A program made the position numbers and the translations under genes. Shown piece by piece: positions 25,402-34,857 of a stretch of DNA of 52,484 nucleotides (the stretch's first letter is position 1; the number at the start of each line of letters is the position of its first letter). The notes beneath the pieces were generated by a model. It had not been told where the DNA came from, ran no database searches, and was given only the letters and a program-made list of their open reading frames with translations. Source of the stretch: Pseudomonadota bacterium (GTDB taxonomy: Bacteria; Pseudomonadota; Gammaproteobacteria; Burkholderiales; Rhodocyclaceae); contig JAPLQT010000050.1 in the NCBI GenBank assembly GCA_026399515.1, positions 1-52,484 on the forward strand, written 5' to 3'.

Positions 25402-26275
25402 AGACGGTACGTCCTAGTGGGCGGAACAGGTCGACGGCATGCATGAAACTTTCCGAATGGCCGGCAAAGAGCAATCCGTCTTCACGCAACAGCGGCGCGA
25501 ATTTTTTCAGTATCTGGTATTGGGTCGGCTTGTCAAAATAGATCATCACGTTCCGGCAGAACATCACGTCGACCGGACCCGGCACGTTCGGCCAGCGTGC
25601 ATCAAGCAGGTTGACGCGGGTAAAGGTGATGAATTTTTGCAACTCGGGCCTGACCCGCACAAAACCTGCTTGCGTGCCTGTCCCCTTGTGAAAGAAGCGG
25701 TGCAGCCGTTCCGCCGCCATCTTTTCAACCCGGTCCGACGAATATACGCCTTTGCCGGCGATGGCGAGCACGTTGGTATCGATGTCGCTGGCGATGATGG
25801 TCACCGGCGGCGCATAAGTATCGAAAGCTTCGCAGGCGGTGATCGCCAACGTATAGGGTTCCTCGCCGGTAGAGGCGGCCGAACACCAGATGCGTATCGG
25901 CTTGCCCTGCCCCCCGATCTTCTGGAGGTGCTTGGTCAGAATCTCGAAATGATGTGCCTCGCGAAAGAACGAAGTGAGATTGGTGGTAAGGGAATTGATG
26001 AAGACTTCCCATTCGGCCTCATCGTTGCGTTCCAGGTGCGCCAGGTACTGGCCAAAAGTGGTGTAATTGTTCGCCCGCAAGCGTCGCGCCAGACGGCTAT
26101 AAACCATATCCTGCTTGACCGGAGCAAGAGAGATACCGGCATGCTGATAAATCAGCTTGCGTATCCGCTCGAAGTCATCTGCGGTGAATTGGAATTCGCG
26201 CGAAGGAAGCAGCGATGACTCGTCATTGGACGCGCCCCGCCCCGCGGCAGGTTTTCCAGTGCGCGCATCAATCAC
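25376..26275 (-). CDS. cheR: Chemotaxis protein methyltransferase CheR
   Basis: 299 residues. CheR transfers methyl groups from S-adenosylmethionine to receptor glutamates. The N-terminal helical domain starts near FQFTADDFERIRKLIYQHAG. The SAM-binding domain has RIWCSAASTGEEPYTLAITA, and VDVMFCRNVMIYFDKPTQ follows, then LLFAGHSESF. It lies 33 bases after the receptor gene, whose last residues EWEEF look like a CheR docking pentapeptide. Confidence 0.96.
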   Translation of the reverse strand: MIDARTGKPAAGRGASNDESSLLPSREFQFTADDFERIRKLIYQHAGISLAPVKQDMVYSRLARRLRANNYTTFGQYLAHLERNDEAEWEVFINSLTTNLTSFFREAHHFEILTKHLQKIGGQGKPIRIWCSAASTGEEPYTLAITACEAFDTYAPPVTIIASDIDTNVLAIAGKGVYSSDRVEKMAAERLHRFFHKGTGTQAGFVRVRPELQKFITFTRVNLLDARWPNVPGPVDVMFCRNVMIYFDKPTQYQILKKFAPLLREDGLLFAGHSESFMHAVDLFRPLGRTVYERADRKR

Positions 26276-26308
26276 AGATCAACCACCCAAAGCTTGCCCA
26301 TACACTCA

Positions 26309-29170
26309 TCAGAACTCTTCCCACTCATCCTCCGGGTCGGCGGCATGGGGCGAGGGAATTTTCTTGGGTTTGGGCGGTGCCGAGATCGCGGCAGCGTGCC
26401 TGATCGGCGCTGTCAGACGGGGCGTCTTCGCCGTGCTAGCTGTCACCATCTGCCTGCCATGGTCCAAGGCCACTTCCTTTGGGACGTGCCCCTTCTCCAG
26501 TTTGAACATGCTCACCGCCTGCATCAGGCCGCGCGCCTGCTCTTCCAGGCTCTCCGCCGCCGCCGCGGCTTCTTCCACCAACGCCGCGTTCTGTTGCGTC
26601 ACCTCGTCCATCTGGCTCACCGCCTGCGTCACCTGTTCGATGCCGGTGCTCTGTTCGCGGCTGGCATTGGAGATTTCCGTCACCAGATTGGCAACGCCCT
26701 GGAAGCTGGTCACCACTTCGTCCATGGTGCTGCCCGCCTGTTCCACCAATTTGGCCCCGCTCTCCACCTTGTCCACCGATTCGGCGATGAGGATCTTGAT
26801 CTCTTTGGCCGCCGTGGCGCTGCGGTGCGCCAGGTTGCGCACTTCCGTCGCCACCACTGCGAAGCCCCTGCCCTGCTCTCCCGCCCGCGCCGCTTCGACG
26901 GCGGCATTCAGGGCCAGGATATTGGTCTGGAAGGCGATGCTGTCGATCACTCCGATAATGTCGGCGATCTTCTTGGAACTCCCCTGGATTTCGCTCATGG
27001 TCGACACCACGCCCTTGACCATGACGCCGCCGCGCGTGGCGATTTCGTTGGAACTCTTCGCCAATTGATTGGCCTTCATGGCGTTTTCGGCGTTGTTCTT
27101 GACCGTGGCATTCAGTTCTTCCATGCTCGACGAGGTTTCTTCGAGGCTGGACGCTTGTTCTTCGGTGCGGCTCGACAGATCGACGTTGCCGGCGGCGATT
27201 TCCTGTGACGCCGTATTGATGGCTTCCGTCGCTTCCTTGATCCGTCCGATGACTTCCCTGAGCCGCTCGACCGTCGTGTTGGTGTCGTCCTTCAACTGCC
27301 CGAAGATGCCTTCGTAGTCGGCTTCGACCTTCTGCGTCAGGTCGCCTTGGGCGACAGTTTTCAGGACACGGGCGACATCCTGTAGCCCCGTCGAGGTGAC
27401 CTCGGCCAACCGATTCAACCCTTCCGCGAGTTGCTTGAAGAAGCCTTCCTTGCCTTCCAGCGCCAAACGCTGGTCAAAGTCCCCGCGTAGCGCTCCCTGG
27501 ACGATTTTTTCCACTTCCTGTTCGACGATCACTTCGCCGGTGCGGTCCAGCCATTCGGCCACCGCGCCAAGACGCTCATTCTTGTCGTTGATGACCGGGC
27601 TTGCCACTACTCTCAAATACCGTCCGCCGATCTCCAGATTCGCCACATAGGTGTTCGTGAACGTCGCCAGCAGATTGGCCTGGTGCGCCGGGTTCTTGTG
27701 GAACGTGTCGATGTTCACACCGATCATGTTGTCCGCGCTGAATGTCGGTAGTTGCTTGCGAATGTCCGACTCTGCCCCCTTAAGTATCGTCTGCACCGAC
27801 TTGTTGGCGTAGATGATGACGCGCTCGGAATTGGCAATCATCACGCCGGTGCTGACGTTGTCCAGCGCGATCTTGATGCGCAGGGTCTCGTCGGCGACGC
27901 GCTTGCTCTCGGCAACATCGAACCCGAGGCGGGTCTGCATTATTTCCAGTCCCTGTAGGAAACGGCCCACCTCATCGTTCTTGGTGATATCGATAAAGTT
28001 GCCGTAAATCCCCTGAGCGACCTGCATGAAGACACCATTGGCCTGGCTCAAGGGCCGTGTAATCGAGCGAATCAGGACAACGGCGGCGGTGACGGCCAAC
28101 AGCAGACCCACGACGATCAATGAAATGGCGGTGGCGCGGCTGGTTTCGTACCGGGCGGTCGCCTCGGAGAATTCGCGCTTGGCGCCCTCGACATGGAACT
28201 TGCGCAGGTTGTTGACATGCTCAACCACCTTGCCATTGAGGGGTTCGGTCTTTTCGAAGAACACCTTGCGAGCCTCGTCCATCTTGTCAGCCTTGAGCAA
28301 CTCCATGACCGCCAGCAGGCCTTCCTTGACGAACTGGCCGCGGTCGGAGGCGAAACGCTCGAATAGCCGTTGCTGTTCCGGATCGGCGATGCGCGCCCGG
28401 TATTCCTCGGCGGTCTTGGTGATCTGCGCAATATTCGCCGCCATCTCCTCGGATTTCTTGGCGATGCTCTCCGGGGTGGGGTCGAGCAGAGCTCCCTCCG
28501 TCAGGATGCGGTTGCGCAACACGGTCCGGTTGATGCTGGTGACATCGGCAATGCCCATGGTGTGCTGCTGGTAGACATCGCGCAAGCCGTCGTTGGCTTT
28601 GCTCATCCCAAACAGGCCCATGCCACCGATGACGATCATTAGCAGCGAGAGCATGGCCATGGCCCAACTCAGCTTGGCCTTCATGCTCAGGTCAGCGAAC
28701 TTTCTGCCGAGGCCAACACCTTTGACCACTCCGCCCAGAGAAATACGCATGCCGCCGGCCTTGTTCTCGCGGAACAGCCGGTAGATACGTTCGGTGTCCT
28801 CAACTTGCTGGCGGTTGGGTTTCTTGCGCACCGACATGTAACCGACCTTCTGGCCATTCTCGATCAGCGGCGTGGCGTGGGCCTCGACCCAATAGTAGTC
28901 GCCGTTCTTGCAGCGGTTCTTGACCAGGCCGATCCACGGCCGGTCCGCCTTCAGCGTGCGCCACAAGTCCTCGAAAGCCTCCGCGGGCATGTCGGGGTGA
29001 CGCACGAGATTGTGCGGCTGGCCGATCAGTTCCGATTCCGTGAAACCGGATATGGCGAGAAAATCCCGATTGACATAGGTGATCTGGCCCTTGAGGTCGG
29101 TCTTGGATACGATCAGCGTCGCATCCGTGAGTGGGACTTCGACATTGGTTACCGGCATGTTGTTGCGCAT
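26309..29170 (-). CDS. Methyl-accepting chemotaxis protein with PAS sensor and CheR-tether tail
   Basis: 953 residues. An Aer-like N-terminal PAS domain is cytoplasmic (ITYVNRDFLAISGFTESELI, then GDYYWVEAHATPL). A first membrane helix near 168-190, a periplasmic four-helix-bundle region (~190-345), a second helix near 346-367 and a HAMP domain follow. A second PAS-like domain (LDNVSTGVMIANSERVIIYA) and HAMP-like repeats come next. The signalling hairpin reads GVIDSIAFQTNILALNAAVE, then [20 protein letters not shown]. The last residues are DEWEEF, matching the xWxxF pentapeptide that tethers CheR/CheB. The ligand is unknown; no FAD-binding claim is made. Confidence 0.93.
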   Translation of the reverse strand: MRNNMPVTNVEVPLTDATLIVSKTDLKGQITYVNRDFLAISGFTESELIGQPHNLVRHPDMPAEAFEDLWRTLKADRPWIGLVKNRCKNGDYYWVEAHATPLIENGQKVGYMSVRKKPNRQQVEDTERIYRLFRENKAGGMRISLGGVVKGVGLGRKFADLSMKAKLSWAMAMLSLLMIVIGGMGLFGMSKANDGLRDVYQQHTMGIADVTSINRTVLRNRILTEGALLDPTPESIAKKSEEMAANIAQITKTAEEYRARIADPEQQRLFERFASDRGQFVKEGLLAVMELLKADKMDEARKVFFEKTEPLNGKVVEHVNNLRKFHVEGAKREFSEATARYETSRATAISLIVVGLLLAVTAAVVLIRSITRPLSQANGVFMQVAQGIYGNFIDITKNDEVGRFLQGLEIMQTRLGFDVAESKRVADETLRIKIALDNVSTGVMIANSERVIIYANKSVQTILKGAESDIRKQLPTFSADNMIGVNIDTFHKNPAHQANLLATFTNTYVANLEIGGRYLRVVASPVINDKNERLGAVAEWLDRTGEVIVEQEVEKIVQGALRGDFDQRLALEGKEGFFKQLAEGLNRLAEVTSTGLQDVARVLKTVAQGDLTQKVEADYEGIFGQLKDDTNTTVERLREVIGRIKEATEAINTASQEIAAGNVDLSSRTEEQASSLEETSSSMEELNATVKNNAENAMKANQLAKSSNEIATRGGVMVKGVVSTMSEIQGSSKKIADIIGVIDSIAFQTNILALNAAVEAARAGEQGRGFAVVATEVRNLAHRSATAAKEIKILIAESVDKVESGAKLVEQAGSTMDEVVTSFQGVANLVTEISNASREQSTGIEQVTQAVSQMDEVTQQNAALVEEAAAAAESLEEQARGLMQAVSMFKLEKGHVPKEVALDHGRQMVTASTAKTPRLTAPIRHAAAISAPPKPKKIPSPHAADPEDEWEEF

Positions 29171-29185
29171 TTGATCTCTCCTATG

Positions 29186-29689
29186 TCACTGATGATTCAC
29201 AGCGTCGACCAAGGCCATCTCGCTCGACAGCATGAGTCTCTCGATATCCACGACAATCAGCATGCGCTCTTCGAGCGCGCCAAGACCGAGGATGAACTTC
29301 GTATCCACCGTGGAGGCGAATTCCGGCGTTGCGCGGATCTGCTCCTGACGCAGCATGGTCACGTCGGAGACACTGTCCACCACGATGCCAACCACTCGTC
29401 CGCTGATGTTGAGGATGATGACCACGGTGAAAGGCGTGTATTCGACATTGCCGATACCGAACTTGATGCGCAGATCGACTATCGGAACGATGGTGCCGCG
29501 CAGATTCACCACGCCCTTGATGAAGGCCGGCGCATTGGCGATCGTCGTCACCGCATCGTAGCCGCGGATTTCCTGCACCTTGAGGATATCGATGGCATAT
29601 TCCTCCGGCCCCAGGGTGAAGGTCAGATATTCCTGGGCATGGCCACCGTCTTCGGCGGCGGACTGCCTGCTGGTGCTTTCTTGAAGCAT
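29186..29689 (-). CDS. cheW: Chemotaxis coupling protein CheW
   Basis: 167 residues. CheW links receptors to CheA. It has [20 protein letters not shown], then [20 protein letters not shown] and [19 protein letters not shown], the three most conserved CheW segments. It lies between the large receptor gene (15 bases downstream) and the second cheA (18 bases upstream), so it most likely serves that kinase. Confidence 0.96.
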   Translation of the reverse strand: MLQESTSRQSAAEDGGHAQEYLTFTLGPEEYAIDILKVQEIRGYDAVTTIANAPAFIKGVVNLRGTIVPIVDLRIKFGIGNVEYTPFTVVIILNISGRVVGIVVDSVSDVTMLRQEQIRATPEFASTVDTKFILGLGALEERMLIVVDIERLMLSSEMALVDAVNHQ

Positions 29690-29707
29690 GTTCGCTCCCT
29701 TGTTGAA

Positions 29708-31930
29708 TTATGCAGCCGCAGGCATGATGCTTTTCGCCATGCCGGCCAACATGCTGACGTCGAGGATCATGGCGACATGACCGTCGCCCATGATAGTGGC
29801 ACCGGAAACTCCCGGCACCTTGCGGTAATTGGCCTCGAGACTCTTGATGACGACTTGATGCTGCCCGATCAGGGCATCGACGAACAACGCCACCTTGGCG
29901 CCGTCGGATTCGAGGATCACCATGATGCCCTGGTCCAGCGCCCGGCTCGCCTGTGGAATGTTGAACACTTCGTAGAGCGCCACCACCGGAAGATATTCGC
30001 CGCGCACCTGGATCAATCGTTCAACCCCCGAGATGCTCTTGATCATGTTCTTGCTGGCCTGCAGGGATTCGATCACGTAACCGATCGGGATGATATAGGT
30101 CTCCCGCCCGACTGCCACCGACATGCCGTCGAGTATCGCCAGCGTCAGCGGCAGGCGCACCGTCATGCGTGTGCCGACGCCGAGCATCGACTCGATTTCG
30201 ACCCGGCCACCCATGGCGGTGATATTGCGCTTGACCACATCCATGCCGACGCCACGGCCGGAGACTTCGGTGATCACCTCGGCGGTGGAGAAGCCAGCTT
30301 CGAAAATCAGCGGCCAGACTTCCTGGTCGGACATTGTGTCGGCGGCCGGCAGACCCAGGATGCGGGCGCGGTTCAGGCCAGCGCCGTCGTCACCCACTTC
30401 GATGACGATGTTGCCGCTCTGATGGTAGGCCTTCAAGGTGATCGTGCCGACCGGTTGCTTGCCCGCGGCAATTCGCTGTTCCGGCATTTCTATGCCATGG
30501 TCGAGGCTGTTGCGGATCAGGTGGGTCAGCGGATCGGAGATGCGTTCGATCAGCCCCTTGTCGAGTTCCGTGCCTTCGCCTATGGTTTTCAGCTCGACTT
30601 GCTTACCCAACTTTTGGGACGTATCCCGAACCACGCGCGGAAAGCGGCTGAACACCACTGAAATCGGCATCATGCGGATCGACATCACTGTTTCCTGGAT
30701 ATCGCGGGTATTGCGTTCGAGTTGCCCCAGGCCGGTTAACAGTCGCTCAAAAGCGACCGGATCGACGTCGATCGCCGATTGGGCAAGCATCGCCTGGGTG
30801 ATGACCAGTTCACCGATGAGATTGATGAGTTGATCGACTTTTTCGACGCCGACGCGGATCGAAGTATCACCGCCGCCTCTCGGCATTGCTCGTCTGTCGC
30901 CGCCGGTCCTAGCCTCTTCCTTAAGCGGCTCGGCGCTGGTCTTCGGGGCGGCGGGAACAGCGGCCAAAGCCGCAGATTCAACCGGCAACGGCAAGTCGAT
31001 AAAGAAACCGTAGCCGTCACCATCGTTGGCCGTCGCGGGCTCTGCATGGCTGGCGGATCCCGGGATCACCGCGGCGCCGGCCTCAGCCAAGGGCTCGAAG
31101 AATCCATAAGCTGCTTCGACAGGTGCAGCCGGCGTGTCCGGTTCGTCGAAGAAACCGTAGGCAGTCTCTTGCGGGGCGGTTGCAGCGGCATCCGCGGCGC
31201 CGAGAGGCGAAATGCGGATACTGTCGCTGCGCGCCACGAATTCCAGCATTTCGCGCAGCGTGTCTTCATCAAGCGCCGTGCCGGCGTATTCCGGACTCCC
31301 GGTGGCGCTGGCGAACTTCAGCCGCCACGGTTGCCCGGCGGAGGCCGGCCGTTCGACAATTTGGGGTCGGCCGGTCAAACCGAGTTCCGCCACCAGGTTT
31401 TCAACGGCGTTATCGCCATCGACCGTCGACTCGTCGAGGACAAAACTGATTTCAAAGCCTGGCTCACCGGCCGTTGGGGCCGACTCGGGCACGGCGGAGA
31501 CGGGCTTAGCCGCGGGCGGCGCGGCGGCGGTCCCGTTCGATTCATCGGAGGTCAATTCGCGTAACCGGGTGCAAATTGCCGCCACCGCGCCCGGGTCGGC
31601 GGCGGCTTCGCCGCGATGCGCGGCGAGCAGGCTCTTGAGGATGTCGCCGGCGTCGAGGAAGGCGTCGATCATGTTCTCGCGCAGGTTCAACTCACCCTTG
31701 CGGATACGATCCAGCAGGTTTTCCAGGATATGGGTGACTTCCGCCAAGTCGTTGAAACCGAACGTTCCCGCGGAGCCCTTGATCGAGTGGGCGGCGCGGA
31801 AGATCGCATTGAGCTGCTCCGCATCGGGCTGACGCACGTCAAGTTCGAGCAGCATGTTTTCCATGCCGGAGAGATGCTCCGCGGTCTCCTCGAAGAAGAC
31901 CTGGTAAAACTGGGTCATGTCCATGCTCAT
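29708..31930 (-). CDS. cheA: Chemotaxis histidine kinase CheA (second copy)
   Basis: 740 residues. The Hpt domain has His48 in FRAAHSIKGSAGTFG. Residues ~158-244 form a small domain in the P2 position. A low-complexity Ala/Pro linker (~245-330) follows, with three YGFF motifs at 258-261, 275-278 and 307-310. Then come the dimerisation helices (VDQLINLIGELVITQAMLAQ), the ATPase core (HLIRNSLDHGIEMPE, EVGDDGAGLNRARI, TEVSGRGVGMDVV) and a CheW-like domain. It heads the cheA-cheW-receptor-cheR-cheD-cheB run and differs clearly from the copy at 17950. Confidence 0.95.
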   Translation of the reverse strand: MSMDMTQFYQVFFEETAEHLSGMENMLLELDVRQPDAEQLNAIFRAAHSIKGSAGTFGFNDLAEVTHILENLLDRIRKGELNLRENMIDAFLDAGDILKSLLAAHRGEAAADPGAVAAICTRLRELTSDESNGTAAAPPAAKPVSAVPESAPTAGEPGFEISFVLDESTVDGDNAVENLVAELGLTGRPQIVERPASAGQPWRLKFASATGSPEYAGTALDEDTLREMLEFVARSDSIRISPLGAADAAATAPQETAYGFFDEPDTPAAPVEAAYGFFEPLAEAGAAVIPGSASHAEPATANDGDGYGFFIDLPLPVESAALAAVPAAPKTSAEPLKEEARTGGDRRAMPRGGGDTSIRVGVEKVDQLINLIGELVITQAMLAQSAIDVDPVAFERLLTGLGQLERNTRDIQETVMSIRMMPISVVFSRFPRVVRDTSQKLGKQVELKTIGEGTELDKGLIERISDPLTHLIRNSLDHGIEMPEQRIAAGKQPVGTITLKAYHQSGNIVIEVGDDGAGLNRARILGLPAADTMSDQEVWPLIFEAGFSTAEVITEVSGRGVGMDVVKRNITAMGGRVEIESMLGVGTRMTVRLPLTLAILDGMSVAVGRETYIIPIGYVIESLQASKNMIKSISGVERLIQVRGEYLPVVALYEVFNIPQASRALDQGIMVILESDGAKVALFVDALIGQHQVVIKSLEANYRKVPGVSGATIMGDGHVAMILDVSMLAGMAKSIMPAAA

Positions 31931-32051
31931 GATTCCTTCAACTCCCTCTTGGAGTTTGCCTCCAGCAACGGATAGCGCGCCGCGACGGATATGGCGGGAA
32001 TAGCGTACACGACATTCGAATCGACCGGTACTACAGAAACCACTGCGGACA

Positions 32052-32417
32052 CTAGCCGATGACTTTCTTGACGACCTCGATGAGTTTCTGCGGATCGAAA
32101 GGCTTGACCAGCCAGCCGGTGGCGCCGGCAGCCTTGCCCTGCGCCTTCATGGCATCGGACGATTCGGTGGTCAGCATCAAGATCGGTACGGTCTTGTATT
32201 GCGGCAAGGCGCGCAAACCCTTGATGAGGGTGAGACCATCCATGCGCGGCATATTCTGGTCGGTGAGGACGAGGTTGACGTTCTTGGACTTGGCCTTTTC
32301 CAGGCCATCCATGCCATCGACAGCCTCGATCACTTCATAACCCGAACTCTTCAGCGTAAATGCCACCATCTGACGGATGGACGCCGAATCGTCAACTGCC
32401 AATATGATTTTCGCCAT
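32052..32417 (-). CDS. cheY: CheY-like single-domain response regulator (second copy)
   Basis: 121 residues with Asp9/Asp10 in AVDDSASIRQMV, phospho-acceptor Asp53 in LVLTDQNMPRMDG, LMLTTESSDAMK and WLVKPFDPQKL. It is more like the CheY found beside CheA/CheW in accessory or mixed clusters (TDQNMP type) than the SDWNMP-type CheY at 20776. It could be a phosphate sink or a second output for the CheA at 29708. It lies 121 bases upstream of that cheA. Confidence 0.93.
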   Translation of the reverse strand: MAKIILAVDDSASIRQMVAFTLKSSGYEVIEAVDGMDGLEKAKSKNVNLVLTDQNMPRMDGLTLIKGLRALPQYKTVPILMLTTESSDAMKAQGKAAGATGWLVKPFDPQKLIEVVKKVIG

Positions 32418-32472
32418 GAGTTTATTCCCGTTTTTTCCCGCTTGATACTATACCGCACCGACCATCGCCTGT

Positions 32473-33690
32473 TCAGAACAACTCCACTTCACCTTCCGTC
32501 ATCATCTGTTGCCCGACCGGATTGTGGGTCGTCTGCGAATTCATTTTCTCCAGGCTGTCGGACACCTTGCGGGTCTCCCCGCGCAAGGCCTCGATCGCAT
32601 CCGAAGCATCATCGTGATCCGAGTCGACGCGCAATTTCCGTGACAGTTCACCCAGGTCGCCGACCACGCCATCGAGCGCTTCGACGCGTTTCAGTACATG
32701 ATTCATCAGTTGCGACACCATATCCTGAAACTGTAGCGCGGTAATCGCGCGCCCGACCTGGCCTTCCACGATGGCCGCGCTGGCGCCGAGGCTGCCGATA
32801 GCCTTGACTCGCGCCTCGTTCTGCTGTCCCATGCCGGTGATGATATCGCTGATTTGCTGCTTCGATTCCAGGGCGAAAGTCATGTCCTTCGAGGCGATTT
32901 GTTGTATCGTCGCCTCGCTCTGGCGCACCGAGTCGTACATGCTCGACACCGTGGCATTGATCTGCTGGCTGAACTTGGTGGTACGTGCCGAAAGATCGCG
33001 CACTTCGTCCGCCACTACGGCAAAACCGCGCCCCGCTTCGCCGGCTCGGGCCGCCTCGATGGCCGCGTTCAGCGCGAGCAGGTTGGTCTGTTTGGCGATG
33101 CCGGTGATTTCCGACAGGGCCTTCTGGACTTCCTGAATATGCCGGACAATGTCATCGGTGACCTCGACCAGTTCCATGCCCTTTTTGCTGTTGTCTATGG
33201 TGGACTCGACCACTCTTTCCATCACCTCGGAAGTGTTCTTGACGAAATCGCTGAAACTTACCGTGTCACCATCGCTGTTGACACCCGTTATGGATAAAGC
33301 CAGTTGGCGCTGTTCTTCGGTCTGGCCATGCATGCCCTCGAAGCTCTCCGTGAGGCTGGCGATCGCTTCCGAGAGCAGCGTCTGCATCCGGCCGATCTCT
33401 TGGCCTATCTCGTCGTACTGGCCGCTGAACTGGCGGACGCATTCGTTCAGCAGTTGAGTGAATTCGGCCATCAGCACCCGCTCCAGATTCCGTCTTGAAG
33501 CGAGGCCCGTTTGGATCGGATTGCTCGATGACAATCGGCCGATTACCGCCCAGCCCATCGCCACCGCCGCCAGCGCGACCACAGCGCTGACGCCGGCGTC
33601 TCCCAGTGGAGTGGTATAAAAAAGCAGCGCTCCGGCGAATAATGTCCAGATAACGCCCATCCAGAGATTCTTGTTGAACCATTGACTCAT
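32473..33690 (-). CDS. Membrane-anchored methyl-accepting chemotaxis protein without a periplasmic sensor
   Basis: 405 residues from ATG 33690 ([20 protein letters not shown]). Two closely spaced membrane helices at ~9-52 have almost no periplasmic loop and no HAMP is evident. The cytoplasmic part has the receptor hairpin [20 protein letters not shown], then [18 protein letters not shown]. The C-terminal region ([20 protein letters not shown]) is unusual for receptors. The last residues are EGEVELF, like the CheD tail. It probably senses an internal or membrane-linked signal. Confidence 0.88.
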   Translation of the reverse strand: MSQWFNKNLWMGVIWTLFAGALLFYTTPLGDAGVSAVVALAAVAMGWAVIGRLSSSNPIQTGLASRRNLERVLMAEFTQLLNECVRQFSGQYDEIGQEIGRMQTLLSEAIASLTESFEGMHGQTEEQRQLALSITGVNSDGDTVSFSDFVKNTSEVMERVVESTIDNSKKGMELVEVTDDIVRHIQEVQKALSEITGIAKQTNLLALNAAIEAARAGEAGRGFAVVADEVRDLSARTTKFSQQINATVSSMYDSVRQSEATIQQIASKDMTFALESKQQISDIITGMGQQNEARVKAIGSLGASAAIVEGQVGRAITALQFQDMVSQLMNHVLKRVEALDGVVGDLGELSRKLRVDSDHDDASDAIEALRGETRKVSDSLEKMNSQTTHNPVGQQMMTEGEVELF

Positions 33691-33836
33691 CGAGTTACTC
33701 TCTTCTCTGCGGGCGTAGCATCGCTTTATGCCTGAAATATCGTCATAGCAACGATGTGGAATTTCCATCGCCGAACCATGAACACTTGCGAGTTAGCGCC
33801 GCCCTGGTTGCCTCCAAGCGATATGGCTGGGCGACA

Positions 33837-34808
33837 TCAATGCCCGGTCGGGTTCGCAGCCGGGGTAGGCGCAAGAGCTCCAGGCGAAATTGGTTTGGCG
33901 ATCACGTCGGTCGAATTGTCTGCATCCTTGCCGTCACGCAGTATCGTGTCTTCGGTCTTCTTGTTCATCACGATAATGCTGATGCGTCGATTGATCGGAC
34001 CATAGGGATCCAGCTTGTCCCAAGGCACGGCGGAGGCCAAACCGACCACGCGCAAGGTTTTTTCCTCCTGCATGCCGCCGGCAATCAACTCGCGCCGCGA
34101 TGCGTTGGCGCGGCTGGACGACAGCTCCCAGTTGCCGATACCCTGGTTGCCCCCGGCGAACGGCGTGGCATCGGTATGGCCGGAAAGACTGATGCGGTTG
34201 ACGACGCCATTCAGGGTATTGCCAATCTCGCGGAGTATGGTACGGGTATATGGCTTGAGTTCGGCGCTGGCGGAATCGAACATCGGCCGGCTTTTCTCAT
34301 CGACAATCTGGATACGCAACCCCTCGGCGGTGATGTCGAGCAACAACTGGTTCTTGAATTGCTTGAGGCTGGGATTGTTGTCGATCTTGGATTCGATCAG
34401 TTGCTTAAGCTCGCTGAGCTTCTGGGATTCTATCTGCTCCCTGGCCAGGGTGGCTTCGGACTGCATCGGCGAAACCTTGACGCTTTCCTTGTTCGCCATC
34501 ATTTCGCCTTTTTTCACCTGGCCGCTGCTCTTGGTCAGATCGTCTCCGCCACCTTGTATCAGCGTGGTGGAGGTGTCGCCTGTGCCCGAACCGCCCGCCA
34601 GCGCCACCTTGAGCGGCTGGTTGAAAAAGTCGGCGATGCCCTTCAGGTCACCCTGGCTGGTCGAACCGAGCAACCACATCAGCAGGAAGAATGCCATCAT
34701 CGCGGTGACGAAGTCGGCGTAGGCGATTTTCCACGCACCTCCGTGGGCCGCGCCTCCTCCCTTCTTGATGCGCTTGACGATGATCGGTTGTTGGCTGTCG
34801 TCGCTCAT
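33837..34808 (-). CDS. motB: Flagellar motor stator protein MotB
   Basis: 323 residues. The N-terminus IVKRIKKGGGAAHGGAWKIA leads into the membrane helix YADFVTAMMAFFLLMWLLGS with the proton-binding Asp32, the same number as in E. coli MotB. A long periplasmic linker leads to the OmpA-like domain (SLSGHTDATPFAG, then NWELSSSRANASRRELIAGG and RRISIIVMNKK). It follows motA by 49 bases. A second stator pair, motC-motD, is at 8267-9871. Confidence 0.96.
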   Translation of the reverse strand: MSDDSQQPIIVKRIKKGGGAAHGGAWKIAYADFVTAMMAFFLLMWLLGSTSQGDLKGIADFFNQPLKVALAGGSGTGDTSTTLIQGGGDDLTKSSGQVKKGEMMANKESVKVSPMQSEATLAREQIESQKLSELKQLIESKIDNNPSLKQFKNQLLLDITAEGLRIQIVDEKSRPMFDSASAELKPYTRTILREIGNTLNGVVNRISLSGHTDATPFAGGNQGIGNWELSSSRANASRRELIAGGMQEEKTLRVVGLASAVPWDKLDPYGPINRRISIIVMNKKTEDTILRDGKDADNSTDVIAKPISPGALAPTPAANPTGH

Positions 34809-34857
34809 GTTCGTTCTTGGTCTTGTCCCGGCAATGTCCGCCGGTCAACGATGCCGG

